From an uncultured Bacteroidota bacterium (GTDB taxonomy: Bacteria; Bacteroidota; Bacteroidia; Bacteroidales; F082): a stretch of DNA of 64,000 nucleotides. Under the pieces are notes generated by a model that saw only the letters and a list, made by a program, of their open reading frames with translations, did not search any database and was not told the origin of the DNA. The DNA lies in assembly GCA_903891085.1 (NCBI GenBank), contig CAITDJ010000006.1:1-64000 (forward strand), in the 5' to 3' direction. The stretch's first letter is position 1; the number at the start of each line of letters is the position of its first letter. This document shows, piece after piece, positions 18,260 through 25,927 of the stretch. The translations under genes and the position numbers were made by a program.

Positions 18260-19225
18260 ATGAATGAAACATTAGCAGATTTTACTTTGGGCAAACGCCA
18301 GCAACCCAAAGGCATCATTCAAAAAATTGGAGTGATCGGCTGCGGAGCTGTCGGACAGGAAATCACGATGGCCATTTCAGGAAGTGGACTCGATGTCGTT
18401 TTCCTCGACCTTGATGAAGGACGTATCAAAGAAATATTTGATCAGATCAGCACCCAACTCGATGAAGTAATTAATCACTGGGGACTTACAACCAGCGAGA
18501 AAAGGGCAATCATGAGCCGAATAAAAGGAACCTCCGATTACCAGGACCTTTCCGAATGTGATATCGTGATCGAAACTATCGCGTCACGCAAACGCGGTAC
18601 AAGTATCGAATTAAGAAAAGATATTTTCAGGAAAGTTGAACAGGTTGTTCGCCCTGATGCCATCATCTCATCGAACATAACCACACTCATGATCTCTGAT
18701 CTGGCTGCAGTCCTGAAACATCCCGAACGTGCCATTGGCATGCATTTCATACTTCCGATACAAAAAGCCCACATCATTGAAGTTGTGAGAGGAATCAACT
18801 CCTCGGAAGAAGCGGTCGAACAGGTTGCAAAATTTGCTGGGATGATCGATAAAAAGATTATTCGCCTCAACGAATCACCCGGAAATATCGTGACCCGAAT
18901 GCTGGTCACAACCATCAACGAAGCATGTGAAATTTTGATGGAAGGTGTTGCATCGGTAAAAGACATTGATCTTGCCATGCGCGAATCATCAGGGCATCTG
19001 TTTGGCCCATTCGAAATGGCCGACAGAATCGGGTTGGATAAAATTCTCAAATACATGGACAATCTGTATCAGGAGTATGGTGATAAAAAATATAAACCTT
19101 CTCCGATAATCAAACGCTTGGTGCGTGCAAATTACCTTGGAAAATTAAGCGGAAAGGGATTCTATAATTATCAATCGGGAAAAGCTGTAGATCAAACAGT
19201 TACATGTGCAGTAATAAAATATTAA
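18260..19225 (+). CDS. 3-hydroxyacyl-CoA dehydrogenase-like protein with altered active site
   Basis: A 321-residue protein of the 3-hydroxybutyryl-CoA dehydrogenase family. The NAD-binding motif GVIGCGAVGQEI (about 24-35) is intact, and so are the family's His and Glu (GMHFILPIQKAHIIEVVRG, about 160-178). However the usual HFFNP reads HFILP, and the active-site Asn of the PGFxxNR motif is replaced: here PGNIVTRML puts Thr at that position. The end, GKLSGKGFYNY, is typical. It lies between pta and ackA with 20 bp before ackA, so it is clearly co-transcribed. It may reduce a different acyl-CoA, or act as a sensor. Family sure; activity doubtful. Confidence 0.8.
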   Translation: MNETLADFTLGKRQQPKGIIQKIGVIGCGAVGQEITMAISGSGLDVVFLDLDEGRIKEIFDQISTQLDEVINHWGLTTSEKRAIMSRIKGTSDYQDLSECDIVIETIASRKRGTSIELRKDIFRKVEQVVRPDAIISSNITTLMISDLAAVLKHPERAIGMHFILPIQKAHIIEVVRGINSSEEAVEQVAKFAGMIDKKIIRLNESPGNIVTRMLVTTINEACEILMEGVASVKDIDLAMRESSGHLFGPFEMADRIGLDKILKYMDNLYQEYGDKKYKPSPIIKRLVRANYLGKLSGKGFYNYQSGKAVDQTVTCAVIKY

Positions 19226-19244
19226 TCATCAAAGAAAAAGTAAA

Positions 19245-20465
19245 ATGAAGATAATTGTATTAAACTGCGGAAGTTCCTCGATAAAATACCAGCTTTTCGA
19301 AATGCCTTTGCGGAATGTTTTAGCCAAGGGGCTGGTCGACAAAATCGGCCTGAAAGGCGCCTCTATCAAACATAAAAGATCAGATGGGGTTGAAGTGAAA
19401 CTCGAAGGGGAAATTATTGACCATCAGGGTGGTATTGAGCATTTACTTGCTATTTTGATCAGTGAAAAATATGGTAGCATCAAAACAATTGATGAAATTG
19501 AAGCCGTTGGACACCGTGTGGTTCATGCCGGTGAAAAATATAGCGGAAGCGTTTTTATCACAGATGAAGTAATTGAAGCGCTGGAGGAATGTATCGACCT
19601 GGCACCACTGCATAACCCTCCCAACCTGAAAGGTATTTACGCCATGAAGGAACTCCTGCCCGAAGTGCTTCAGGTTGGGGTATTTGACACCGCTTTTCAT
19701 CAGACAATGCCTCCGAAATCATTCCTCTATGGTATCCCCTACTCGCTTTACGAAAAATACAAAATCCGCCGTTATGGTTTCCATGGAACCAGCCACAAAT
19801 ATGTGTCACAACGTGCCTGCGATATTCTTGGGTTAGACATCAAAAAGCAAAAAATTATTACCTGTCATTTGGGTAATGGTGCTTCAATGGCGGCTATTGT
19901 TGATGGTAAATCATTAGACACAAGCATGGGAATGACGCCAACCGAAGGATTGATCATGGGAACCCGTTGCGGTGACCTGGATGTGGGCGCATTGCTCTAT
20001 ATTGCCGCTAAGGAGGAAACAAGTATTCCTTACACCAATACATTGGTGAATAAATTCTCTGGAATGGTAGGCATTTCAGGTATTTCTTCGGATATGCGCG
20101 ACATCGAAACCGCTGCCAATGAAGGAAATGAACGTGCTAAAATCTCATTGGAAATGTACCAATACCGTGTAAAAAAATATATCGGAGCCTACGCAGCCGC
20201 CATGGGTGGTGTTGATGTGATTGTATTTACCGGTGGCATTGGCGAAAATGACACAAACACCAGGACAAAAATTCTGGAAGGCCTCGAATTTTTCGGCATT
20301 GAAATTGACAAAGAAAAATCGATGAAATCGCGGGGAAAAGAGGAGTTGATAAGTTTACCGGCAAGCAAAGTGAAAGTAATCGTTGTGCCAACGGACGAAG
20401 AATTAATGATTGCTGCCGATACTTACGAAATTCACGAAAAAATACTTGAACAGTCCATTCTTTAA
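19245..20465 (+). CDS. ackA: Acetate kinase
   Basis: A 406-residue kinase converting acetyl phosphate and ADP to acetate and ATP. It shows the N-terminal phosphate loop NCGSSSIKYQLF, VGHRVVHAGEKYSGS (about 87-101), the YGFHGTSHKYVS signature with its His (about 176-187), CHLGNGASMAAI (about 206-217), EGLIMGTRCGDLDVG, and FTGGIGEND near residue 328. Length is normal. Last gene of the pta operon, ended by a strong terminator at 20523-20549. Together with pta it gives substrate-level phosphorylation, suiting an anaerobic fermenting lifestyle. Confidence 0.97.
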   Translation: MKIIVLNCGSSSIKYQLFEMPLRNVLAKGLVDKIGLKGASIKHKRSDGVEVKLEGEIIDHQGGIEHLLAILISEKYGSIKTIDEIEAVGHRVVHAGEKYSGSVFITDEVIEALEECIDLAPLHNPPNLKGIYAMKELLPEVLQVGVFDTAFHQTMPPKSFLYGIPYSLYEKYKIRRYGFHGTSHKYVSQRACDILGLDIKKQKIITCHLGNGASMAAIVDGKSLDTSMGMTPTEGLIMGTRCGDLDVGALLYIAAKEETSIPYTNTLVNKFSGMVGISGISSDMRDIETAANEGNERAKISLEMYQYRVKKYIGAYAAAMGGVDVIVFTGGIGENDTNTRTKILEGLEFFGIEIDKEKSMKSRGKEELISLPASKVKVIVVPTDEELMIAADTYEIHEKILEQSIL

Positions 20466-20522
20466 ATCAAATAACCCAACAGGTATAAAACCTGTCAGGT
20501 TAATGTTTTAATAATTCCAAAC

Positions 20523-20549
20523 AAAAACGGCTGAAATTCAGCCGTTTTT
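20523..20549. terminator. Bidirectional terminator between ackA and the head-GIN gene
   Basis: CGGCTGAA (20528-20535) pairs with TTCAGCCG (20537-20544), extended by an A-run before and a T-run after. It is symmetrical, so it can serve both the ackA operon (+) and the convergent gene ending at 20555 (-). Confidence 0.85.
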
Positions 20550-20554
20550 TTGTT

Positions 20555-22147
20555 TCACCAACCAGCCAAACAGATACCGGCAGAGAATGGATAAACCTCC
20601 GGTCCCTTGTCCTTAATCCAGAGTGAATAAATCGAATAATTAGCGTATAAACTCACGATTCCCCAACCTGCGCGGATACATGCATCAAGTTTCAATGGCC
20701 GCATATCAAAACCGTCGAAGTTTTTTGTGATATTCCTGTCTGAAGAATTGGGACTGCGGAAAATTATTGGCAGTGTTTCTCCTGTACCAGGATCATTCAG
20801 TGTAAACTCCTTGTTTGCTTCGTTGAAATAAATTTTACTATGCGTCGAAACACGCCATCCTCCTATTACTCCAACTGCAAGGTGTAATTTTTCAGCGTTT
20901 TTCACTGCGTTAGTCTGAACCTCAAAGAAAAGTGGAACAGTAATATACATTGTGGTTAATTTACTCTTTTTCACCGAAACGCCATCGATAAAGAAAGCCT
21001 TGAAATAAGCCGAATCTGATGTTGGAAAAACACTATTTGCAAACCGGTAGTTGTTCCATGAAAGACCAACTCCACTAACCAATCCAATTGTTTTTGCCTT
21101 ATTCAGGGCAATGTTTTGTTCAAAGAAATTCACATTGAAATTTATACTTTTCTCCATACGCAAATCCAAATAACTCTCTTCTTTCGGGAAACTCATATTG
21201 TGATCAGGGGTAAGCCAACCGTTCACTCCCAGTTCAACACCAGCCCAATGACCATTAAATTTTTCTTTCTTTTCCTTACACATTTTCACATTACCATCTT
21301 CATCCACAGTAATGGAACGGCTACCAATTTTAACACTCGTTGAATCGCCATCGATCACTTCAATATTCAGGTTACCAACCGAAACACGCACCGTATCCCC
21401 TGAAGGCGAGTCATAAACATCCACGTTACCCCAATCGCCACTCTCTATTTCAACCTCGGTATCATCAGTTGTTTCTGTTTCATTAACACCCTGGTTATGA
21501 TGCACCTTTGATGCGCCGCTTGTTTCAACATCCAGATTTTCTTTGGCATAAACATAGGCATCGCTTGCTCCACTGGCTTCAACACTGGTATTTATGGTTT
21601 CGAATTTATCAGCAATGAGTTTTGACGCACCGCTCATTTGAACAACAAATACACTTGCTTTGCCGCTGAGCGTAATTTTACTGGCACCCGAAAGCTCAGC
21701 ATCAACCTTATCATAGGCCCCATCGAAGGTAATGTGCGAGGCGCCACTCGATCCTATCATCAATTCATTTCCTGTAAACTGATTTGTTGTGGTAACATTG
21801 GAAGCACCTGAAGCATCGATTCCCCTGAGTGATGGAAGACATATTTCAGCTTTTAATACAGTTGCCTTGCGGAAGGAGCCGGTCGATAGCGTCAATTCAC
21901 CATCAACAACCTTCAGATTCATATCTTCCAGCAGGTTTCTGTCCAGTTCAAGAACAACCAGTTGTTCGGGGGCTTGTGTTAACACAACTTTCAGTGCTCC
22001 GCCCACCGAAATACGATCAAATGCAGGAAGCTCGATGGTTTTTTTTATAATATTACCGTCACCTGTTTTTTGGGCTATTAAACTGATTGTAAAATAGTTA
22101 AAAACAGTCAGTAATATAATTGTCCGCAATAAGAATGTAGTTTTCAT
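20555..22147 (-). CDS. Head-GIN (DUF2807) adhesin-like domain fused to a β-barrel-like C-terminus
   Basis: A 530-residue exported protein with a signal peptide (MKTTFLLRTIILLTVFNYF). Residues about 35-225 form the DUF2807/head-GIN β-helix, recognisable by repeated SGAS steps about 18-20 residues apart (IDASGASNV, IGSSGASHI, AELSGASKI, VQMSGASKL). An acidic linker follows (about 225-290). The remainder (about 295-530) looks like an outer-membrane β-barrel or porin-like domain, with alternating strands. A β-helix passenger joined to a barrel suggests autotransport-like display, but this is inference. It lies 46 bp downstream of a second, shorter head-GIN lipoprotein gene, an evident paralogue. 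Confidence 0.75.
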   Translation of the reverse strand: MKTTFLLRTIILLTVFNYFTISLIAQKTGDGNIIKKTIELPAFDRISVGGALKVVLTQAPEQLVVLELDRNLLEDMNLKVVDGELTLSTGSFRKATVLKAEICLPSLRGIDASGASNVTTTNQFTGNELMIGSSGASHITFDGAYDKVDAELSGASKITLSGKASVFVVQMSGASKLIADKFETINTSVEASGASDAYVYAKENLDVETSGASKVHHNQGVNETETTDDTEVEIESGDWGNVDVYDSPSGDTVRVSVGNLNIEVIDGDSTSVKIGSRSITVDEDGNVKMCKEKKEKFNGHWAGVELGVNGWLTPDHNMSFPKEESYLDLRMEKSINFNVNFFEQNIALNKAKTIGLVSGVGLSWNNYRFANSVFPTSDSAYFKAFFIDGVSVKKSKLTTMYITVPLFFEVQTNAVKNAEKLHLAVGVIGGWRVSTHSKIYFNEANKEFTLNDPGTGETLPIIFRSPNSSDRNITKNFDGFDMRPLKLDACIRAGWGIVSLYANYSIYSLWIKDKGPEVYPFSAGICLAGW

Positions 22148-22193
22148 GATTCTAATTTTTGATTTATATAATTATTGAATAAAGTAGTATTTG

Positions 22194-22859
22194 TTAGTTC
22201 TTTTTATGCTGGGTATTATGGATATCCGAGGCGCCACTTTCATCTGCATTTAATGTCTCTTTCACATTCACAGTTGCATCACTGGCACCGCTTGCTTCAA
22301 CGGAAGCATTCAATACTTTGAAATCACCTGCTTTTAAATCGGAAGCGCCACTTATTTCGGCCCGCATGGTTTTCCCAGTGCCAATCAAGGTTAAATTACT
22401 GGCTCCTGAAAGATCGATGTCTATCTTGCTGTAGTCCCCCATGAAAAGTATGTCGGACGCACCACTGGCGTCAATTTCAATCTCTGATCCGCTGAATTTG
22501 TTGGTAGTTTTAATATCAGTGGCACCCGATGCATCGATTGCGCTGATGGAAGGAATATTGATTTCAGCTACCAGTTTTGTTGCATTTTGAATTGATCTGT
22601 TCGAAAGTTGCAGTTCGCCATTCACCACCCTCACCTCGAGTTGGTTCACCAGGTTTTCATCAACTTTTATGACAATTTGTTGCTCGCCTGATTGTGTCAG
22701 GATTACCGAAAACGATCCGCTGGCTGAAATGCGATCGAATGATGAGAGTTCGTAAGTCTTACTGATAACGTTGCCGTTTCCCCGGTGTTGGGCCATCATG
22801 CAGCCCGAGATGCTGCCGATGATCAGAAATAAAAAGAGGTTTTTGAATAATGTTTTCAT
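22194..22859 (-). CDS. Head-GIN (DUF2807) domain lipoprotein
   Basis: A 221-residue protein with a lipoprotein signal peptide ending in the lipobox ISGC near residue 20. The rest is one head-GIN β-helix with regular SGAS/SGAT turns (IDASGATDI, IDASGASDI, IDLSGASNL, AEISGASDL, VEASGASDA, ADESGASDI). It aligns with the N-terminal half of the downstream 530-residue protein, including GNGNVISKTYELSSFDRIS at the mature N-terminus, so the two come from a duplication. It is probably anchored in the outer membrane. Function unknown; adhesin-like by family annotation only. Confidence 0.8.
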   Translation of the reverse strand: MKTLFKNLFLFLIIGSISGCMMAQHRGNGNVISKTYELSSFDRISASGSFSVILTQSGEQQIVIKVDENLVNQLEVRVVNGELQLSNRSIQNATKLVAEINIPSISAIDASGATDIKTTNKFSGSEIEIDASGASDILFMGDYSKIDIDLSGASNLTLIGTGKTMRAEISGASDLKAGDFKVLNASVEASGASDATVNVKETLNADESGASDIHNTQHKKN

Positions 22860-23034
22860 ATGTCAGGTTTTTTTAAATTCTAATCTATGACGGCACCATT
22901 CGATTAAAAGTTACAACTGATTGTAATTTCGATGAAAAAAACCGTCAAAATCATGCTCAAAATCAGGAATGATACAATTAAAGGCGGACACCAAACGTTA
23001 GGCTTCATCAGCGTTTCAACAATTTGGTGTAAAT

Positions 23035-24561
23035 TTGTCGGTAAGAAACCTATTCACATTGAAGAAGATTTATACATTTATTTTAAAATCCTACTTCGGG
23101 CCGTTCGTAATGACTTTTTTCATTGCGCTCTTTATCCTGTTGATGCAGTTTCTGTGGAAATACATTGATGACCTGGTTGGCAAAGGCCTTGATGCATATA
23201 CAATCATTAAACTACTTTTTTATGCGAGTGCTACTTTTGTTCCCATGGCATTGCCTCTCGCAGTATTGCTGTCCTCGCTGATGACCTTTGGTAATCTGGG
23301 TGAACATTACGAATTGGTAGCATTAAAAGCGGCCGGGATTTCTATTTGGAAAATAATGCGACCGCTTATCTATTTCACTTTTCTGCTCAGCATACTCGCC
23401 TTTGTTTTTTCGAACAATGTGCTGCCCGTGGCGAATCTCAAATTCCAGTCACTTCTTTACGATGTGCGGCAAACAAAACTGGCTTTCAATATCAATGAAG
23501 GTGTATTTTACAATGGAATCAACAATTACATCATTCGTGTGGGTGAGAAAGACAAGGATGGGAAAACTATTTATGATGTAAAAATTTACGATCATACTGA
23601 TCGGCAGGGAAATATCAGTGTTACAACAGCCAAATCGGGTATTATGCAAATGAGTCCTGACCAAAAAAGTCTGATTTTCACCCTTTTCGATGGCTACTCA
23701 TACAACGATATTGTAAATGCCCGAAACTATAAAAATAACCGGCCTTTCGAGAGAACTGAATTTGATGAGCAACGTATCAAATTTGATCTTTCAGATTTCG
23801 ATCTGGCCCGCACCCAGGAAGATTTATTCAAGAGTCATTATACCATGCTTAATACGAAGCAGTTAGACTTATTTATCGACTCACTTGAACTTAAATTTGA
23901 AGATCGTAAGGCAAATTACAGCCAAAACTTCATCAAAAGGTTTCAATTTTTAGCACCTGTTGATATGGAAGGTTCAACAACTGTCAAGGTTGAGAAAACT
24001 GTAAAAACAAAACTCGACAACGCAACCCCCAACACCATAAAACAAGTTGAACCGAAATCTGTAAAATGGCCATTTCTTGATAATTTCGATAAATCAGATC
24101 ATGCTGAGATTATCGGTCTTGCATTGACTGCCAGTCGTACCACCCGGGATAACATCGTTTTCAATAAAAATGATTTCATTTTCCAAAATGAAAATATTCG
24201 TAAACATCAATGGGCCTGGCACAAAAAGTTCACCTTGTCGATTGCCTGTCTCATTCTTTTCTTTGTTGGGGCTCCCATGGGTGCCATCATCCGCAAAGGA
24301 GGACTGGGATTACCTGTAGTAATATCGGTGTTATTTTTTGTTATCTATCACGTTACCAGCATCCTGGGCGAAAAATCAGCCAAGGTTGGTGATTTGGATA
24401 TGTTTTTTGGCGTGTGGCTTTCGTCCCTACTCCTGTTGCCGGTCGGCTTGTTTCTTACTTTTAAAGCCACAACCGATGCCCCTTTACTTGATGCTGATGT
24501 GTGGCGTAAACGGTTGAAGAGTCTATTAAAAAAAGACAAACCTCTAATCGTAAAGGCATGA
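23035..24561 (+). CDS. LptF/LptG family permease (LPS export ABC transporter)
   Basis: A 508-residue inner-membrane protein of the YjgP/YjgQ family. There are three N-terminal transmembrane helices (about 20-45, 62-85 and 105-125), a large periplasmic β-jellyroll (about 140-385), and three C-terminal helices (about 400-485, beginning FTLSIACLILFFVGAPMGAI). The family moves lipopolysaccharide from the inner membrane to the periplasmic bridge. No ATG fits the N-terminus: candidates are TTG at 23035 and TTG at 23059, the second giving the more family-like MKKIYTFILKSYFGPF. It overlaps the downstream glycosyltransferase gene by 4 nt (ATGA). That coupling fits a role in glycolipid export. Confidence 0.88.
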   Translation: MSVRNLFTLKKIYTFILKSYFGPFVMTFFIALFILLMQFLWKYIDDLVGKGLDAYTIIKLLFYASATFVPMALPLAVLLSSLMTFGNLGEHYELVALKAAGISIWKIMRPLIYFTFLLSILAFVFSNNVLPVANLKFQSLLYDVRQTKLAFNINEGVFYNGINNYIIRVGEKDKDGKTIYDVKIYDHTDRQGNISVTTAKSGIMQMSPDQKSLIFTLFDGYSYNDIVNARNYKNNRPFERTEFDEQRIKFDLSDFDLARTQEDLFKSHYTMLNTKQLDLFIDSLELKFEDRKANYSQNFIKRFQFLAPVDMEGSTTVKVEKTVKTKLDNATPNTIKQVEPKSVKWPFLDNFDKSDHAEIIGLALTASRTTRDNIVFNKNDFIFQNENIRKHQWAWHKKFTLSIACLILFFVGAPMGAIIRKGGLGLPVVISVLFFVIYHVTSILGEKSAKVGDLDMFFGVWLSSLLLLPVGLFLTFKATTDAPLLDADVWRKRLKSLLKKDKPLIVKA

Positions 24562-25745
24562 GGTTTCTCTTTCTGTGCAATAAATCGCCCTGGCCGGCAC
24601 ATGAAGGTGGCCCCATCGCTATGAACAGCCTTATACAGGGATTGTTGAATGCCGGACATCAGGTAAAAATTCTTGCTGTAAATTCGGATAAATACAATGT
24701 CAATGAAGGTGATATTCCGGCAGATTTTCAGGCAAAAACCGGCATCGAACTTATTCATGTCAACCTCAACATCAATCCGGTTGATGCTTTTTTCAACCTG
24801 TTTACATCAAAGTCGTACCATGTTCAACGATTTATTTCAAAACAATTCGACAAAAGAATCATTGCCATCCTGCAACAAGAGGTTTTTGATGTGGTTCAAT
24901 TTGAAACTGTTTTCATGGCACCATATCTTGAAACAGTAAGAAAATATTCAAAAGCCAAACTGATACTTCGTGCCCACAATATTGAACATTTAATATGGGG
25001 ACGACTCGCTGTGAGCGAAGCTAATCCACTGAAAAGATGGTACTTACATCATTTAAGCCACACGCTGAAGAACTACGAAATTAACTCACTCGTTGCATTT
25101 GACGGTATTGCGGCAATCACCCCATCCGATGCTGCTTTTTTCAAAAAGCACACCAAACAACCAGTTATTGATATTCCTTTTGGGATAGAACTGGATAAAT
25201 ATAAACAAAGTGGCATAAGCCCTGAGTTTCCTTCCTTGTTTCATCTAGGATCAATGAACTGGATTCCAAACGAAGAAGGCATGAAATGGTTTCTCGACAA
25301 GGTGTGGCCAATTGTACACGATCGACTTCCGACTTTGAAATTGTATCTGGCCGGAAGATTTATGCCTGAATGGCTATTGAAATCACAACTACCGAATGTA
25401 GAAGTGGTGGGAGAAGTAGCTGATGCACAGCAGTTTATTAACTCAAAATCAATCGCGATTGTACCATTGCTTTCCGGTAGCGGAATTCGAATAAAAATTA
25501 TTGAATCCATGGCCCTGGGCAAAGCAATTGTTTCAACCCGCATGGGTGCCGAAGGCATTGCAATTCGCGAGGGCATTGATATACTTGTAGCTGATACGCC
25601 CGAAGATTTCGCCTACGCTGTTGAATCATTGGCCAACAGTCAGCAACGGACAACAGAAATGGGAGCCAAGGCAAGAATCAGCATTGAAGAAAGCTATGAC
25701 AACCGCAAGATTATTGAAAAGTATTGTAATTGGTTGGATATTTAA
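24558..25745 (+). CDS. Glycosyltransferase, GT4-like (GT-B fold)
   Basis: A 395-residue cytoplasmic enzyme. The N-terminal domain begins RFLFLCNKSPWPAHEGGP, the acceptor-side start common in GT4 transferases. The C-terminal donor domain has LFHLGSMNWIPNEEGMKWFL (about 225-245) and the nucleotide-sugar motif VPLLSGSGIRIKIIESMALG (about 305-325), followed by GKAIVSTRMGAEGI, where the Glu of the EX7E-like pattern lies. It probably adds a sugar to a surface glycan or LPS. It starts within the stop codon of the LptF/G-like gene, so the two are translationally coupled. Sugar and acceptor cannot be deduced. Confidence 0.88.
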   Translation: MRFLFLCNKSPWPAHEGGPIAMNSLIQGLLNAGHQVKILAVNSDKYNVNEGDIPADFQAKTGIELIHVNLNINPVDAFFNLFTSKSYHVQRFISKQFDKRIIAILQQEVFDVVQFETVFMAPYLETVRKYSKAKLILRAHNIEHLIWGRLAVSEANPLKRWYLHHLSHTLKNYEINSLVAFDGIAAITPSDAAFFKKHTKQPVIDIPFGIELDKYKQSGISPEFPSLFHLGSMNWIPNEEGMKWFLDKVWPIVHDRLPTLKLYLAGRFMPEWLLKSQLPNVEVVGEVADAQQFINSKSIAIVPLLSGSGIRIKIIESMALGKAIVSTRMGAEGIAIREGIDILVADTPEDFAYAVESLANSQQRTTEMGAKARISIEESYDNRKIIEKYCNWLDI

Positions 25746-25880
25746 ATTCCCACCAACACCCACAAGGGAGGCTATCTTAATACTTCTCTTTATTCTTTAA
25801 ACCATTGACATTCATAATATTTCGTTCATTCACTACTTTGAAAAACGTAAATTATTGATAAGATAAAAATATTTACAAAG

Positions 25881-25896
25881 CCCCCGTTTTCGGGGG
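25881..25896 (-). terminator. Probable terminator of the second PEGA/FGE gene
   Basis: CCCCCG (25881-25886) and CGGGGG (25891-25896) enclose a TTTT loop. On the minus strand the stem ends in a short T-rich tail, 32 nt after the stop of the gene at 25928. Confidence 0.6.
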
Positions 25897-25927
25897 TTAG
25901 TGGGAAAAAAGTATCAAAGTTACTGAA

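Noticed and set aside
22194-22859. Regular SGAS repeats as a possible leucine-rich or antifreeze protein
   Set aside because: The spacing of about 18-20 residues and context fit the head-GIN β-helix (DUF2807).
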